From UBA10649 sp963793105 (GTDB taxonomy: Bacteria; Actinomycetota; Actinomycetes; S36-B12): a stretch of 64,000 nt of DNA. The notes beneath the pieces are model-generated. The model did no database searches and was not told the origin of the DNA. It saw nothing but the letters and a program-made list of their open reading frames with translations. Below, piece by piece: positions 26,763-35,099 of this stretch. The stretch is from the NCBI GenBank assembly GCA_963793105.1, contig CAWBZB010000008.1, positions 457,963 to 521,962 of the forward strand. The letters run 5' to 3'. The stretch's first letter is position 1. Every line of letters begins with the position of its first letter. Both the position numbers and the translations under genes were made by a program.

Positions 26763-27695
26763 TCAGTCGCCGGAGATGACGTCGACGATCCGCCTGAGAT
26801 CCTCCAGATCCGCGCACTCGATGATGAGGCGGCCTCGCGACGTACGGGTCATGAAGCCGTCAGCGAGCACGCGGGTGTCGAGCCGGTCCGCGGATCGAGC
26901 GGTCAGGACTGAGATCGCGTCCGCGACCTGCGGGTCGCGTGACCGGGAGGCCCTTGACCGGGTGGATGGCGAGCGTGGGCGCCCGTCGGCCTCCCCGAGG
27001 ATGATGAGTTCCTCGACCGCGCGCACGCTCAAACCCTCCGCGACGATGCGCGCGGCGAGCGCCTCCATGGCCGCGGGATCATCCAGGGACAGCAGCGCAC
27101 GCGCGTGTCCCGCGCTCAGGACTCCAGCAGCCACCCTGCGCTGGACGTCCGGTGGCAGCCGCAGCAGCCGAAGGGTGTTCGACACCTGCGGTCGGGACCG
27201 CCCGATGCGCTGGGCAAGCTCATCCTGGGTGCACCCGAAATCAGACAGGAGCTGCTGATAGGCAGCGGCCTCCTCCAGCGCGTTGAGATCGGCTCGGTGC
27301 AGGTTCTCCAGCAGCGCGTCGCGCAGCATGGCGTCATCGTCCGTGTCGCGGACGATGGCCGGGATCACGGACAGGCCGGCCTCGCGGCAGGCGCGCAGGC
27401 GGCGCTCGCCCGCGATCAGCTCGAACGTACCGGTCCCTGCACGTCGCACGACGATGGGCTGGAGGAGTCCGATCTCACGGATCGAGAACACGAGTTCGGC
27501 CAGCGCGTCCTCGTCGAAGACGGTTCGCGGCTGCCGGGGGTTCGGCACGACCTGGTCGAGGGGGATCTCCGCGTAGGTGGCGCCCATGGGTTCGAGGTCG
27601 GCAGCGGCTGAGCCGGTGATCTGGTCGCGTGGACCGGAGTCCGGGATCAGGGCTCCTAGACCCCTGCCCAGACCGCGCTTGGGGGCGACTGCCAT
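26763..27695 (-). CDS. parB: Chromosome partitioning protein ParB
   Basis: A 310-residue CTPase/DNA-clamp protein. It begins with the characteristic KRGLGRGLGALIP tract, then the ParB/Srx domain with the CTP-binding GERRLRA motif (about 115), a helix-turn-helix (TQDELAQRIGRSRPQVSNTLRLL, about 180-200) that reads parS, and a C-terminal dimerisation segment. It loads at parS near the origin and works with ParA. It follows parA by 45 bases on the same strand. Two parS-like sites lie at 28610 and 29349. Confidence 0.96.
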   Translation of the reverse strand: MAVAPKRGLGRGLGALIPDSGPRDQITGSAAADLEPMGATYAEIPLDQVVPNPRQPRTVFDEDALAELVFSIREIGLLQPIVVRRAGTGTFELIAGERRLRACREAGLSVIPAIVRDTDDDAMLRDALLENLHRADLNALEEAAAYQQLLSDFGCTQDELAQRIGRSRPQVSNTLRLLRLPPDVQRRVAAGVLSAGHARALLSLDDPAAMEALAARIVAEGLSVRAVEELIILGEADGRPRSPSTRSRASRSRDPQVADAISVLTARSADRLDTRVLADGFMTRTSRGRLIIECADLEDLRRIVDVISGD

Positions 27696-27740
27696 TCCGC
27701 TCCTTCGGGGGAAAACTGCGTCGATTTATGGTAAAAAGAC

Positions 27741-28547
27741 CTATATGTCTGTGGATAAGTCTGTTGATGACTGTCCCGCACCGAGACTCACGACCTGTGC
27801 TGCCGCTTCACGGTAGGCCAGTGCCCCCGATGACGTGGGATCGTAGGTGACGACCGTCTGCGCGTAGCTGGGCGCCTCCGAGACCCGGACGGATCGAGGG
27901 ATGACGGTGTCGAGCACCTGGGCCCCGAAGTGGGTGCGTACCTCGTCGGCCACCTGGGAGGCCAGCCGCGTGCGTCCGTCGTACATGGTGAGCAGGATGG
28001 CACTCACCGTCAGGTCAGGGTTCAGGTGGGTTCGAACCATCTCGACCGTTCTCAGCAACTGCGACAGGCCCTCGAGCGCGTAGTACTCGCACTGGATGGG
28101 CAGCAGGACCTCACGGGCGGCCACCAGTCCGTTCAGGGTCAGCAGGCCCAGGCTCGGAGGGCAGTCCAGGAGCACGAAGTCGAAGTCACGCACCGCCAAC
28201 AGGGCGTCGATCGCCCGCCGGAGGCGGTACTCGCGAGCCACCTGCGCGACCAGTTCGATCTCCGCGCCGGCCAGGTCGATCGTCGAAGGGGCGGTCCATA
28301 GGCCCGGGACGTCCGGACACTCCTGGAGCACCTCGGCCAGGGGAAGCTCGCCCCCCAGGACCTCGTACACGCTCGGCGTGCCCTCATGATGGACGGCCCC
28401 GAGGGCAGTCGACGCATTCCCCTGCGGATCCAGGTCCACGACGAGGACCCGGTGACCCGCCTGGGCGATGGCGGCCGCGATGTTCACCGTGCTCGTGGTC
28501 TTGCCCACGCCGCCCTTCTGGTTCGCCACCGTGATGATCCGGGTCAT
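27741..28547 (-). CDS. parA: Chromosome partitioning ATPase ParA (Soj)
   Basis: A 268-residue Walker-type ATPase with the deviant Walker A KGGVGKTT at about 11-18, DLDPQGNAST, and the Walker B FVLLDCPPSLG. It lacks the long N-terminal helix-turn-helix of plasmid ParA proteins. It segregates newly replicated origins with ParB. The last codons contain TGTGGATAA (27750-27758), identical to a DnaA box. Confidence 0.96.
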   Translation of the reverse strand: MTRIITVANQKGGVGKTTSTVNIAAAIAQAGHRVLVVDLDPQGNASTALGAVHHEGTPSVYEVLGGELPLAEVLQECPDVPGLWTAPSTIDLAGAEIELVAQVAREYRLRRAIDALLAVRDFDFVLLDCPPSLGLLTLNGLVAAREVLLPIQCEYYALEGLSQLLRTVEMVRTHLNPDLTVSAILLTMYDGRTRLASQVADEVRTHFGAQVLDTVIPRSVRVSEAPSYAQTVVTYDPTSSGALAYREAAAQVVSLGAGQSSTDLSTDI

Positions 28548-28609
28548 GGCGTATCGCCGGCCACGGGGCTCTCGGGCCAGCCCAGCCCCGAGGACTGGTC
28601 CTCCGCCGA

Positions 28610-28625
28610 TGTTTCACGGGAAACA
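28610..28625. promoter_or_regulatory. parS: parS site 1
   Basis: TGTTTCACGGGAAACA differs from the canonical parS palindrome TGTTTCACGTGAAACA at one position. It lies between rsmG and parA, in non-coding DNA, as in many bacteria. Confidence 0.85.
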
Positions 28626-28697
28626 TCCCACTCCGCGGGCCAACCCAGCCCCGCGGGCGCCCTGGTCGGGGGGACGGTGGTCGGGGCGGTCACGGCG

Positions 28698-29369
28698 TCA
28701 TTGTGCCGCACCGCGCACCCCGGTGACGACGGTGGTCGGGGGGTCGACAAAGCCGGCGCCGACCTCGACCACGCCCAGCGCGATCAGACCCGCGGCCTCG
28801 GCCGCCTGCCGTGACTCCTGAAGCTCGCGGCTGGCGCTGCTGCCCTTCAGGGCCACCAGCCGGCCATTCCTGGCCAGCAGCGGGACCGTCCAGCCCACCA
28901 GTCGGTCCAGGGGGGCCACCGCGCGCGCCGTCACCACATCGAAACCGCTGGCGGAAGGCTCGTGGACGGCGTCCTCGGCCCGACCCCTCCACACCTCGGC
29001 ACGACCGTCGAGGCCGAGTTCGGCAATCGCCTCGATCAGGAAGGTGCTCCGGCGGAGCAGCGGTTCGATCATGACGACGCGGACATCGGGGCGGCAGATG
29101 GCCCAGACCAGTCCGGGCAGTCCGGCCCCGGAACCGACGTCGCCCACCCGTGCATGCGGAGGCACGAGACCCACCGCGGGATCAGCGACGACCGCGCAGT
29201 TCAGCAGGTGTCGTTCCCACAGCCGGGGCACCTCTCGAGGCCCGATGAGGCCCCGGGTCACGCCGGCGTCGGCCAGGAGAGCCGCGAAGGCCGTCAACCC
29301 CCCGCTGAAGGGATCCAGCCACTCAGGCAGCAGTGGTGCCGGCCCGACTGTTTCACGGGAAACCACCAC
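28698..29369 (-). CDS. rsmG: 16S rRNA (guanine527-N7)-methyltransferase
   Basis: A 223-residue SAM-dependent methyltransferase. It shows the family block GLIGPREVPRLWERHLLNCA, motif I DVGSGAGLPGLV, IEPLLRRSTFL, and VTARAVAPLDRL. The GTG at 29369 is preferred to a start 21 codons earlier because the family normally starts near VSRET; this short N-terminus lies over a parS-like sequence. Loss of the enzyme typically gives low-level streptomycin resistance. It is codirectional with jag and overlaps none of it from this start. Confidence 0.93.
   Translation of the reverse strand: MVVSRETVGPAPLLPEWLDPFSGGLTAFAALLADAGVTRGLIGPREVPRLWERHLLNCAVVADPAVGLVPPHARVGDVGSGAGLPGLVWAICRPDVRVVMIEPLLRRSTFLIEAIAELGLDGRAEVWRGRAEDAVHEPSASGFDVVTARAVAPLDRLVGWTVPLLARNGRLVALKGSSASRELQESRQAAEAAGLIALGVVEVGAGFVDPPTTVVTGVRGAAQ
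29349..29364. promoter_or_regulatory. parS: parS site 2, inside the rsmG start
   Basis: TGTTTCACGGGAAACC has two differences from the canonical palindrome and shares the GGG variant of site 1. It encodes the VSRETV residues at the N-terminus of RsmG, the common location of an origin-proximal parS. Confidence 0.8.
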
Positions 29370-29379
29370 GAACGTGAAC

Positions 29380-29931
29380 TCAGGCGATCCGGATGACGAC
29401 GCGGCGCCCGGGCTCGTCGCCCTCGGACTCACTGAGCAGGCCCGCCTCCGCGACCGCGTCGTGCACCACCTTGCGCTCGAACGGAGTCATCGGCGCCAGG
29501 CGCACCGGCGCGGCGGTGCGCTGCGCCTCCGCGACCGCCTCGCGCGCGACCTCGACGAGTTCGGCACGCCGGGCGGCCCGGAAGCCCGCCACATCGAGCA
29601 TGAGCCGTGAACGCTCGCCGGTCTCCCGGGTGGCTGCCAGCCGCGTGAGTTCCTGCAAGGCATCGAGCACCTTGCCCTCGGTGCCCACCAGGTGGCTCAG
29701 CTCCCCCGGTGAGGCCTCGATCACCGAGACCATCGCTCGGTTGCCTTCCACGTCGATGTCGATGTCGCCGTCCAGGTCCGCGATGTCCAGCAGGACCTCG
29801 AGGTAGTCGGCGGCGGCGTCCCCCTCCTTCTCCAGCAGCGCCGCGCCCTTCAGTGGTCGGTCTGCCTCGACGGTCTCGACGGTCTCGACGGTCTCGATGC
29901 CGTCGACGGCCTCGTCTGTTACCTCAGTCAT
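29380..29931 (-). CDS. jag: Jag/KhpB RNA-binding protein (KH-R3H)
   Basis: A 183-residue protein with an acidic N-terminus containing ETVETVETVE (a 9-base tandem repeat in DNA), a KH domain (SHLVGTEGKVLDALQEL, about 85-101) and a C-terminal R3H domain (MTPFERKVVHDAVAE). It binds RNA and is linked with YidC and cell-wall control in other bacteria. The ATG at 29931 has GGAG eight bases upstream and is preferred to the GTG four codons earlier. It lies 53 bases after yidC in the origin-proximal operon. Confidence 0.92.
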   Translation of the reverse strand: MTEVTDEAVDGIETVETVETVEADRPLKGAALLEKEGDAAADYLEVLLDIADLDGDIDIDVEGNRAMVSVIEASPGELSHLVGTEGKVLDALQELTRLAATRETGERSRLMLDVAGFRAARRAELVEVAREAVAEAQRTAAPVRLAPMTPFERKVVHDAVAEAGLLSESEGDEPGRRVVIRIA

Positions 29932-29984
29932 GAATGTCTCCACACAGTTGAACGAGCGGGTCTGGGGCGTCCGGGGGGACGCGA

Positions 29985-30953
29985 CTACTTCTTCTTGCGC
30001 TGGCTTCGGGAGGTCCGCTTCGGCTGCTGTCGCGGCGCGTTATCCGACGCTGTGTCGGATCCACCCTCGACGACGGTTCCCGCGATGGTCTCGATGTCGG
30101 GCGCGGACTGCCCGCCCTTCTTGGCCGCCCTGCGCGCCTCCTTGGCCTCGAAGGCGGGAGTGCCGGGCTGCGGATTGTTCCGGATGACCCAGAACTGCTG
30201 CCCCATCGACCAGAGGTTCGTGGTGAACCAGTAGATGAGGACACCGATCGGGAAGTTGATACCCGACACCGCGAAGATCACCGGGAAGACGTAGAGCAGG
30301 ATCTTCTGCTGACGCACCATCGGGTTGTCCGGTGCGCTGTTCTTGACGATCAGCTGGCGCTGGGTGATGAACGTCGTCGCCGTCATCAGCGCGATCATGA
30401 TCAGCGCCAGGATCCGAGTGGCCGTGGGATTCGGCGTCTCGTCCGCGTCCATGAAAGTGGCGTAGAGCGGGACCCCGAAGATCTCCGACTCATGCATCGA
30501 CTGCACGAGTCCGGCGTACTGGCTCCAGTCGAAAACGCCGGGCGCCACGTACGTCGGGTCATCCGGGTTGTACTGCGCCACGCCCTGGAGCACGCTGAAC
30601 AGCGCGAAGAAGATCGGCGCCTGCAACAAGATGGGCAGGCATGACGCCAAGGGATTGGTACCGGTCTCCCGGTACAGCTTCATCATCTCCTGCGACTGCT
30701 TGTCCTTGTCGCCGGCGTACTTCTTCTGGATCTCCTTCATCTGCGGCTGAATCAGCTGCAGGCCCCGTTGCGCCTTGATCTGCTTGACGAACAGCGGAAT
30801 GAGGGCGATGCGGATGACGATGACCAGACCCACGATCGACAGGGCCCACGTCCAGCCACTGTCGGGGTTCATCCCGAAGATGCCACTGAACAACTGATGG
30901 AACTGGACGAGGATCCAGCTGACGCCGGTCTTCAGCCAGTCGAGGATGAACAT
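29985..30953 (-). CDS. yidC: Membrane protein insertase YidC
   Basis: A 322-residue insertase of the Oxa1/YidC family without the large periplasmic domain of proteobacteria. The conserved positively charged groove residue lies in IVIRIALIPLFVKQIKAQRG, followed by the coiled-coil loop MKEIQKKYAGDKDKQSQEMM, NPLASCLPILLQAPIFFALF and INFPIGVLIYWFTTNLW. A basic tail (RSQRKKK) should contact the ribosome. It inserts membrane proteins with or without SecYEG. Confidence 0.96.
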   Translation of the reverse strand: MFILDWLKTGVSWILVQFHQLFSGIFGMNPDSGWTWALSIVGLVIVIRIALIPLFVKQIKAQRGLQLIQPQMKEIQKKYAGDKDKQSQEMMKLYRETGTNPLASCLPILLQAPIFFALFSVLQGVAQYNPDDPTYVAPGVFDWSQYAGLVQSMHESEIFGVPLYATFMDADETPNPTATRILALIMIALMTATTFITQRQLIVKNSAPDNPMVRQQKILLYVFPVIFAVSGINFPIGVLIYWFTTNLWSMGQQFWVIRNNPQPGTPAFEAKEARRAAKKGGQSAPDIETIAGTVVEGGSDTASDNAPRQQPKRTSRSQRKKK

Positions 30954-30971
30954 GACGTGTGGGAAGCCTTC

Positions 30972-31337
30972 CTAGATGCGGGGGTCCGCCGGACTCTGGG
31001 TGCTCATAGTTCCATGCCGTGGTTTGCCGTCCTTCAGCACGTCCGGCAACCACTGCCCGCGTTCAGGCACGGGATCCAGTCCACCACTGTTCCAGGGGTT
31101 GCAGCGCAGCACCCGCCACGTTCCCAGGAGGAACCCCTTTCCGGCGCCGTGCGTCTGGATGGCCTCTACCGCGTAGGCCGAGCAACTCGGGTGGAAGCGG
31201 CAGCTCGGCGGGGTGAGAGGGGAGATCAGCCGCTGGTAGGCCCGGATCGGCAGGATCAACGCCCACGCGAGCACCCAGCCGAGCGAGTGGTCCCACGCCC
31301 ACAGCACACGCTGCCAGGGGCCGCGCTCGGCACTCAC
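30972..31337 (-). CDS. yidD: Membrane protein insertion efficiency factor YidD
   Basis: A 121-residue YidD protein with the hallmark block LISPLTPPSCRFHPSCSAYAVEAI, then RVLRCNPWNSGGLDPVP. It assists YidC-dependent insertion. The GTG at 31337 overlaps the rnpA stop by four bases (GTGA), so rnpA-yidD-yidC are coupled. Confidence 0.94.
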   Translation of the reverse strand: MSAERGPWQRVLWAWDHSLGWVLAWALILPIRAYQRLISPLTPPSCRFHPSCSAYAVEAIQTHGAGKGFLLGTWRVLRCNPWNSGGLDPVPERGQWLPDVLKDGKPRHGTMSTQSPADPRI

Positions 31338-31708
31338 GATGCCGCCGTCGATCGGGCGGTCCGGTCCAGGACAGCCGTGACTGCCGCTCGCACGCTCTCC
31401 GCCAGGGAGGGATCCGTATCCGCTCCCGGGAGGGCACGCACGACGACCCGGCTGCCAGCCGGCAGCGCCCCCATCAGGGGAGACATCGCCCCCCGGATGC
31501 GCCGCGCCGCCCGGTGTCGACTCACTGATCCGCCCACTCGGCGGCTGACAACGGTTCCTATCCGTGGCGGTGCGTCATGGGCGTTCACATCGTCACCATC
31601 GGATGCCAGGAGGTAGACCACGACCGATCCACGGGCCGCCTTGGCGCCCCGTCGGGTGGTGTCCTGGAAGTCGGCCGCAGTCCGCAGTCGGTTGGCGGCT
31701 GGCAGCAT
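31334..31708 (-). CDS. rnpA: Ribonuclease P protein component
   Basis: A 124-residue RNase P protein (C5). It has the N-terminal LPAANRLRTAADF block and the RNR-like motif as SVSRHRAARRIRGAM, followed by a basic C-terminal half. With the M1 RNA (rnpB, not in this window) it trims tRNA 5' ends. It starts seven bases after rpmH. Confidence 0.94.
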   Translation of the reverse strand: MLPAANRLRTAADFQDTTRRGAKAARGSVVVYLLASDGDDVNAHDAPPRIGTVVSRRVGGSVSRHRAARRIRGAMSPLMGALPAGSRVVVRALPGADTDPSLAESVRAAVTAVLDRTARSTAAS

Positions 31709-31714
31709 GCCGGA

Positions 31715-31849
31715 TCAGGCAGACAGGCGCTCGCGGCCCTTGCTGCGGCGGGCAGCGAGGATGGAGCGACCCGCGCGGGTACGCATCCGGGCCCGGAAAC
31801 CATGGGTCTTCGCCCGACGGCGGGTGTTGGGCTGGAAGGTGCGCTTCAT
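31715..31849 (-). CDS. rpmH: 50S ribosomal protein L34
   Basis: A 44-residue ribosomal protein starting MKRTFQPNTRRRAKTHGF and ending RRSKGRERLSA, a full match to L34. The ATG at 31849 is fixed by the universal MKRTFQP start; 20 upstream in-frame codons are leader. It heads the leftward rpmH-rnpA-yidD-yidC-jag operon and diverges from dnaA. Confidence 0.97.
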   Translation of the reverse strand: MKRTFQPNTRRRAKTHGFRARMRTRAGRSILAARRSKGRERLSA

Positions 31850-31909
31850 GGTCAGGCTCCTGGACGCGAACGAGAGATCGCCTGGGATTGATCCGAGGCA
31901 GGACGGCAA

Positions 31910-31939
31910 AGCCTACGTAACCAAGGCGAGCCCGGTCAA
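31910..31939 (-). promoter_or_regulatory. rpmH promoter
   Basis: On the minus strand TTGACC (31939-31934) and TAGGCT (31915-31910) are 18 bases apart, about 60 bases before the rpmH start. This is a good housekeeping-type promoter for the rpmH operon. Confidence 0.65.
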
Positions 31940-31955
31940 ACTGGACGATAGGCAC

Positions 31956-32012
31956 TTGTCCTTCGCAGCAGCTACTGGCTAGGGTCACGAACCTGCCCAC
32001 ATCTGTGGATAA
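31956..32012 (+). promoter_or_regulatory. dnaA promoter with adjacent DnaA box
   Basis: TTGTCC (31956-31961) and TAGGGT (31980-31985) are 18 bases apart. A perfect DnaA box, TGTGGATAA, lies at 32004-32012, just after the expected transcription start, as expected for autorepression of dnaA. Confidence 0.65.
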
Positions 32013-32044
32013 GTATGTGGATACCCGACGACGACAGGGGTGAG

Positions 32045-33493
32045 ATGGACGCCACCGGCGACCTCAGCGAGGTCTGGGCCACCGCGATCGCGACCCTCGG
32101 CGACGGCAGCCTGACCCCCCAGCAGCGCGCCTTCGTCAACCTGACCCGACCCATGGGGCTCGTGGAGGACACCGCGCTGATCGCCGCTCCGAACGAGTTC
32201 ACCAAGGACGTTCTCGAGACCCGCCTGCGTCCCATGGTCGTGGAGGCGCTGTCGGCGACCCTCGGCCGGGAGATCCGGTTGGCGGTGACGGTCGACCCAT
32301 CGATCGATCCCACCCTCGACGACGCCACCGACGAGGTCGCAGACGCCACCTATGCCGACGGATCGGACGCCCGGGTCGTGCCGATCGCGGCTCCACCGGA
32401 TCGCCCCGACGACGCGGTTCGACCGGGCACGGGATCGCCCGGGACGCGCAGCGAGGATGGCCGGCTCAACGGCAAGTACACGTTCGAGACTTTCGTCATC
32501 GGCTCGAGCAACAGGTTCGCCCACGCGGCCGCCGTCGCCGTCGCGGAACAACCGGCCCGCGCCTACAACCCGCTCTTCATCTATGGCGGGTCCGGTCTGG
32601 GAAAGACCCATCTCCTCCATGCGATCGGCCACTACACCCGCACCCTCTACAAGGGGACTCGGGTCCGGTACGTGAGCTCCGAGGAATTCACGAACGAGTT
32701 CATCAACAGCATCCGTGATGACAAGGCGGCCAGTTTCCAGCGGAGGTATCGCGATGTCGACGTGCTTCTGGTCGATGACATCCAGTTCCTGAGCGGAAAA
32801 GTCCAGACGCAGGAAGAGTTTTTCCATACCTTCAACACGCTGCACAATGCCAACAAGCAGATCGTCGTGACGTCCGATCTGCCTCCGAAGCAGCTTCCGG
32901 ACTTCGAGGACCGCATGCGCTCTCGGTTCGAATGGGGCCTCATCACCGACGTCCAGCCACCCGACCTCGAGACCCGCATCGCCATCCTGCGCAAGAAGAC
33001 GATCCAGGAGCGGCTCGTCGCACCGCCGGAGGTCCTCGAATACATCGCCTCGAAGATCTCCAGCAACATCCGTGAGCTCGAGGGGGCGCTCATTCGTGTC
33101 ACGGCCTTCGCCTCGCTGAACCGCCAGCCGGTCGACCTCGCGATCACCGAGGTGGTCCTGAAGGACCTGCTCCCCTCGGAGACCGGTCCGGAGATCACGG
33201 CCGCCCAGATCATGGCCGCCACCGCTGCGTACTTCGGCGTCACCGTGGACGACCTGTGCGGATCCAGCCGCTCCCGAGTGCTCGTCACGGCCCGCCAGAT
33301 CGCCATGTACCTGTGTCGCGAGCTCACCGACCTCTCCCTCCCCAAGATCGGGCAGGCGTTCGGCGGACGGGATCACACCACGGTGATGCACGCGGACCGC
33401 AAGATCCGCCAGCTCATGGCCGAGCGCCGCAGCCTGTTCAACCAGGTCACGGACCTCACCAGCCGTATCAAGTCACAGCCGCGCACCATGTAG
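32045..33493 (+). CDS. dnaA: Chromosomal replication initiator DnaA
   Basis: A 482-residue initiator. Domain I covers about 1-85, domain II is a short acidic linker, and domain III is the AAA+ core with Walker A GGSGLGKTHLLHAIGHY (about 181-197), Walker B VDVLLVDDIQFL and sensor residues. Domain IV shows the DnaA-box-reading signature GGRDHTTVMHADRKI. The ATG at 32045 follows AGGGGTGAG and matches the usual N-terminus; an in-frame ATG at 32015 touches a DnaA box and seems less likely. The gene lies between rpmH and dnaN with the origin just after it. Confidence 0.96.
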   Translation: MDATGDLSEVWATAIATLGDGSLTPQQRAFVNLTRPMGLVEDTALIAAPNEFTKDVLETRLRPMVVEALSATLGREIRLAVTVDPSIDPTLDDATDEVADATYADGSDARVVPIAAPPDRPDDAVRPGTGSPGTRSEDGRLNGKYTFETFVIGSSNRFAHAAAVAVAEQPARAYNPLFIYGGSGLGKTHLLHAIGHYTRTLYKGTRVRYVSSEEFTNEFINSIRDDKAASFQRRYRDVDVLLVDDIQFLSGKVQTQEEFFHTFNTLHNANKQIVVTSDLPPKQLPDFEDRMRSRFEWGLITDVQPPDLETRIAILRKKTIQERLVAPPEVLEYIASKISSNIRELEGALIRVTAFASLNRQPVDLAITEVVLKDLLPSETGPEITAAQIMAATAAYFGVTVDDLCGSSRSRVLVTARQIAMYLCRELTDLSLPKIGQAFGGRDHTTVMHADRKIRQLMAERRSLFNQVTDLTSRIKSQPRTM

Positions 33494-33963
33494 CACTCTT
33501 GTCACACTGGTTTCTCTGACTCCCTATATCCCCATTCTTTCCCCAGTTGTGGATAGACCGCGCATGACCAACTGAACGTGGGTTGTTCAACTCTCCCCCC
33601 CGCCTCACGTGGACATTCTGTGGATAACGTCCTGTTGTGGGTCCAACAATGACCTGTGCCTGTGGACAAAGTCGCGCAGTGCTGTGCATGGGCCCGCTCC
33701 GCCTCGGATGTTGTCCACCACCATCCACATACGAGGCCTCCCTATCAACAGGCCGCGGCGCGGACGACACTCCTGATGAGCAGGAAGAACAGTGGTTATC
33801 CACGTCGTCCACACGACCTATGACGACGACTACCTTTCCCTGCAGAGAGAATGACGAACCACACTCACCTGATACCCCGTGGACAACCGCACTTGCTCCC
33901 CGGCTGCACCAAACTGCCTCTTTGCTGTAAGACTGACGCCTCATCACAGAACTGGAGGACAAG
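33494..33963. other. oriC: Replication origin oriC (dnaA-dnaN intergenic region)
   Basis: This 470-base region has no credible gene and carries a cluster of DnaA boxes on both strands. A perfect TGTGGATAA is at 33619-33627. One-mismatch boxes are TGTGGATAG 33548-33556, TGTGGACAA 33661-33669, TTGTCCACC 33711-33719, TTATCCACG 33796-33804, TCGTCCACA 33805-33813 and CGTGGACAA 33878-33886. It is less GC-rich than its flanks (TTTCTCTGACTCCCTATATC near 33510), a plausible unwinding element. Position between dnaA and dnaN is typical of actinobacterial origins. Confidence 0.9.
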
Positions 33964-35094
33964 GTGAAGCTTCGCGTCGAGCGTGACGTGCTCGCAGACT
34001 CGGTGGCCTGGGCCGCCCGAACACTGCCCTCCCGTCCGTCCCTGCCGGTGCTTGCCGGACTCGTGCTCACCGCGAACGCCGAAGGCCTGACGCTCAGCAG
34101 CTTCGACTACGAGGTCTCGGGTCGAGTCGAGATTCCGGCTGATGTCGATGTGGAGGGAACGTCGCTCGTGTCGGGCCGGCTCCTGGCAGACATCGCACGA
34201 TCCCTGCCGCCGTCTCCGGTCACGATCGAGAGCGAGGGCACACGCATCTCCATCACGTGTGGTCGCTCCAGCTTCACCCTTCCGACCCTTCCGGTGGAGG
34301 ACTACCCGCAACTGCCGGTGATGCCGACCGCGTCCGGAACCATCTCGGGAGCCGCCTTCGCCGCAGCGGTGGCGCAGGTCGCCATCGCCGCAGGACGCGA
34401 CGACACCCTTCCGACCCTCACGGGGATTCGGATGGAGATCGAGGGAGCGAGCATCGTGCTTGCGGCGACAGACCGCTACCGGCTGGCAGTGCGGGAGTTC
34501 GCGTGGGACCCCCAGTCACCCGGGATGTCCTCTCACGCCCTGGTGCCCGCACGTACCCTGGCTGACACCGCGAAGTCGCTTGCCGACGTGGACGAGGTGG
34601 TCATTGCGCTGTCCTCAGGCGGCTCGGGGGAGGGGCTGATCGGTTTCGAGGGCCATGGGCGCCGTACGACGACGCGTCTACTCGATGGCGAGTTCCCCAA
34701 GTACCGATCGCTGCTGCCGAGTGAGTCGTCGGCGATCGCCAACGTCGAGACGGCCGCCCTGATGGACGCGGTCAAGCGTGTGGCGCTGGTGGCTGAGCGC
34801 AACACGCCGGTCCGCCTGGCCTTCGAAGGAGTCGAGCTCACCCTTCGTGCCGGCGCCGGCGATGATGCGCAGGCCGTTGAAGTCCTCGAGTGCGCGCTGG
34901 ACGGGGATGCGATCGACATCGCCTTCAACCCGTCCTACCTGCTCGATGGGCTGGCCGCCGTCGGATCGGCCACGACCCGGTTCTCCTTCACCCAGGCCAC
35001 CAGGCCCGCCGTGCTGACTGGCGTGGATGATGACACCCAGCAGTCCCTTGACGACTACAAGTACCTGCTGATGCCCGTTCGACTCACCGGCTGA
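33964..35094 (+). CDS. dnaN: DNA polymerase III sliding clamp, beta subunit
   Basis: A 376-residue beta clamp with three similar domains. Recognisable blocks are VERDVLADSVAWAARTLPSRPSLPVLAGL, the LPVEDYPQLPVMP link, GREFA-like strands (YRLAVREFAWDP), and the C-terminal DDYKYLLMPVRL that forms part of the ring. The GTG at 33964 follows CTGGAGGAC. It tethers the replicase to DNA. In many actinobacteria gnd lies between dnaN and recF; here recF follows directly after five bases. Confidence 0.97.
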   Translation: MKLRVERDVLADSVAWAARTLPSRPSLPVLAGLVLTANAEGLTLSSFDYEVSGRVEIPADVDVEGTSLVSGRLLADIARSLPPSPVTIESEGTRISITCGRSSFTLPTLPVEDYPQLPVMPTASGTISGAAFAAAVAQVAIAAGRDDTLPTLTGIRMEIEGASIVLAATDRYRLAVREFAWDPQSPGMSSHALVPARTLADTAKSLADVDEVVIALSSGGSGEGLIGFEGHGRRTTTRLLDGEFPKYRSLLPSESSAIANVETAALMDAVKRVALVAERNTPVRLAFEGVELTLRAGAGDDAQAVEVLECALDGDAIDIAFNPSYLLDGLAAVGSATTRFSFTQATRPAVLTGVDDDTQQSLDDYKYLLMPVRLTG

Positions 35095-35099
35095 GTCGC

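Noticed and set aside
29870..29895. Tandem 9-base repeats in jag as a functional repeat array
   Set aside because: Three copies only, encoding ETV units in a disordered acidic tail; explained as ordinary low-complexity coding DNA.
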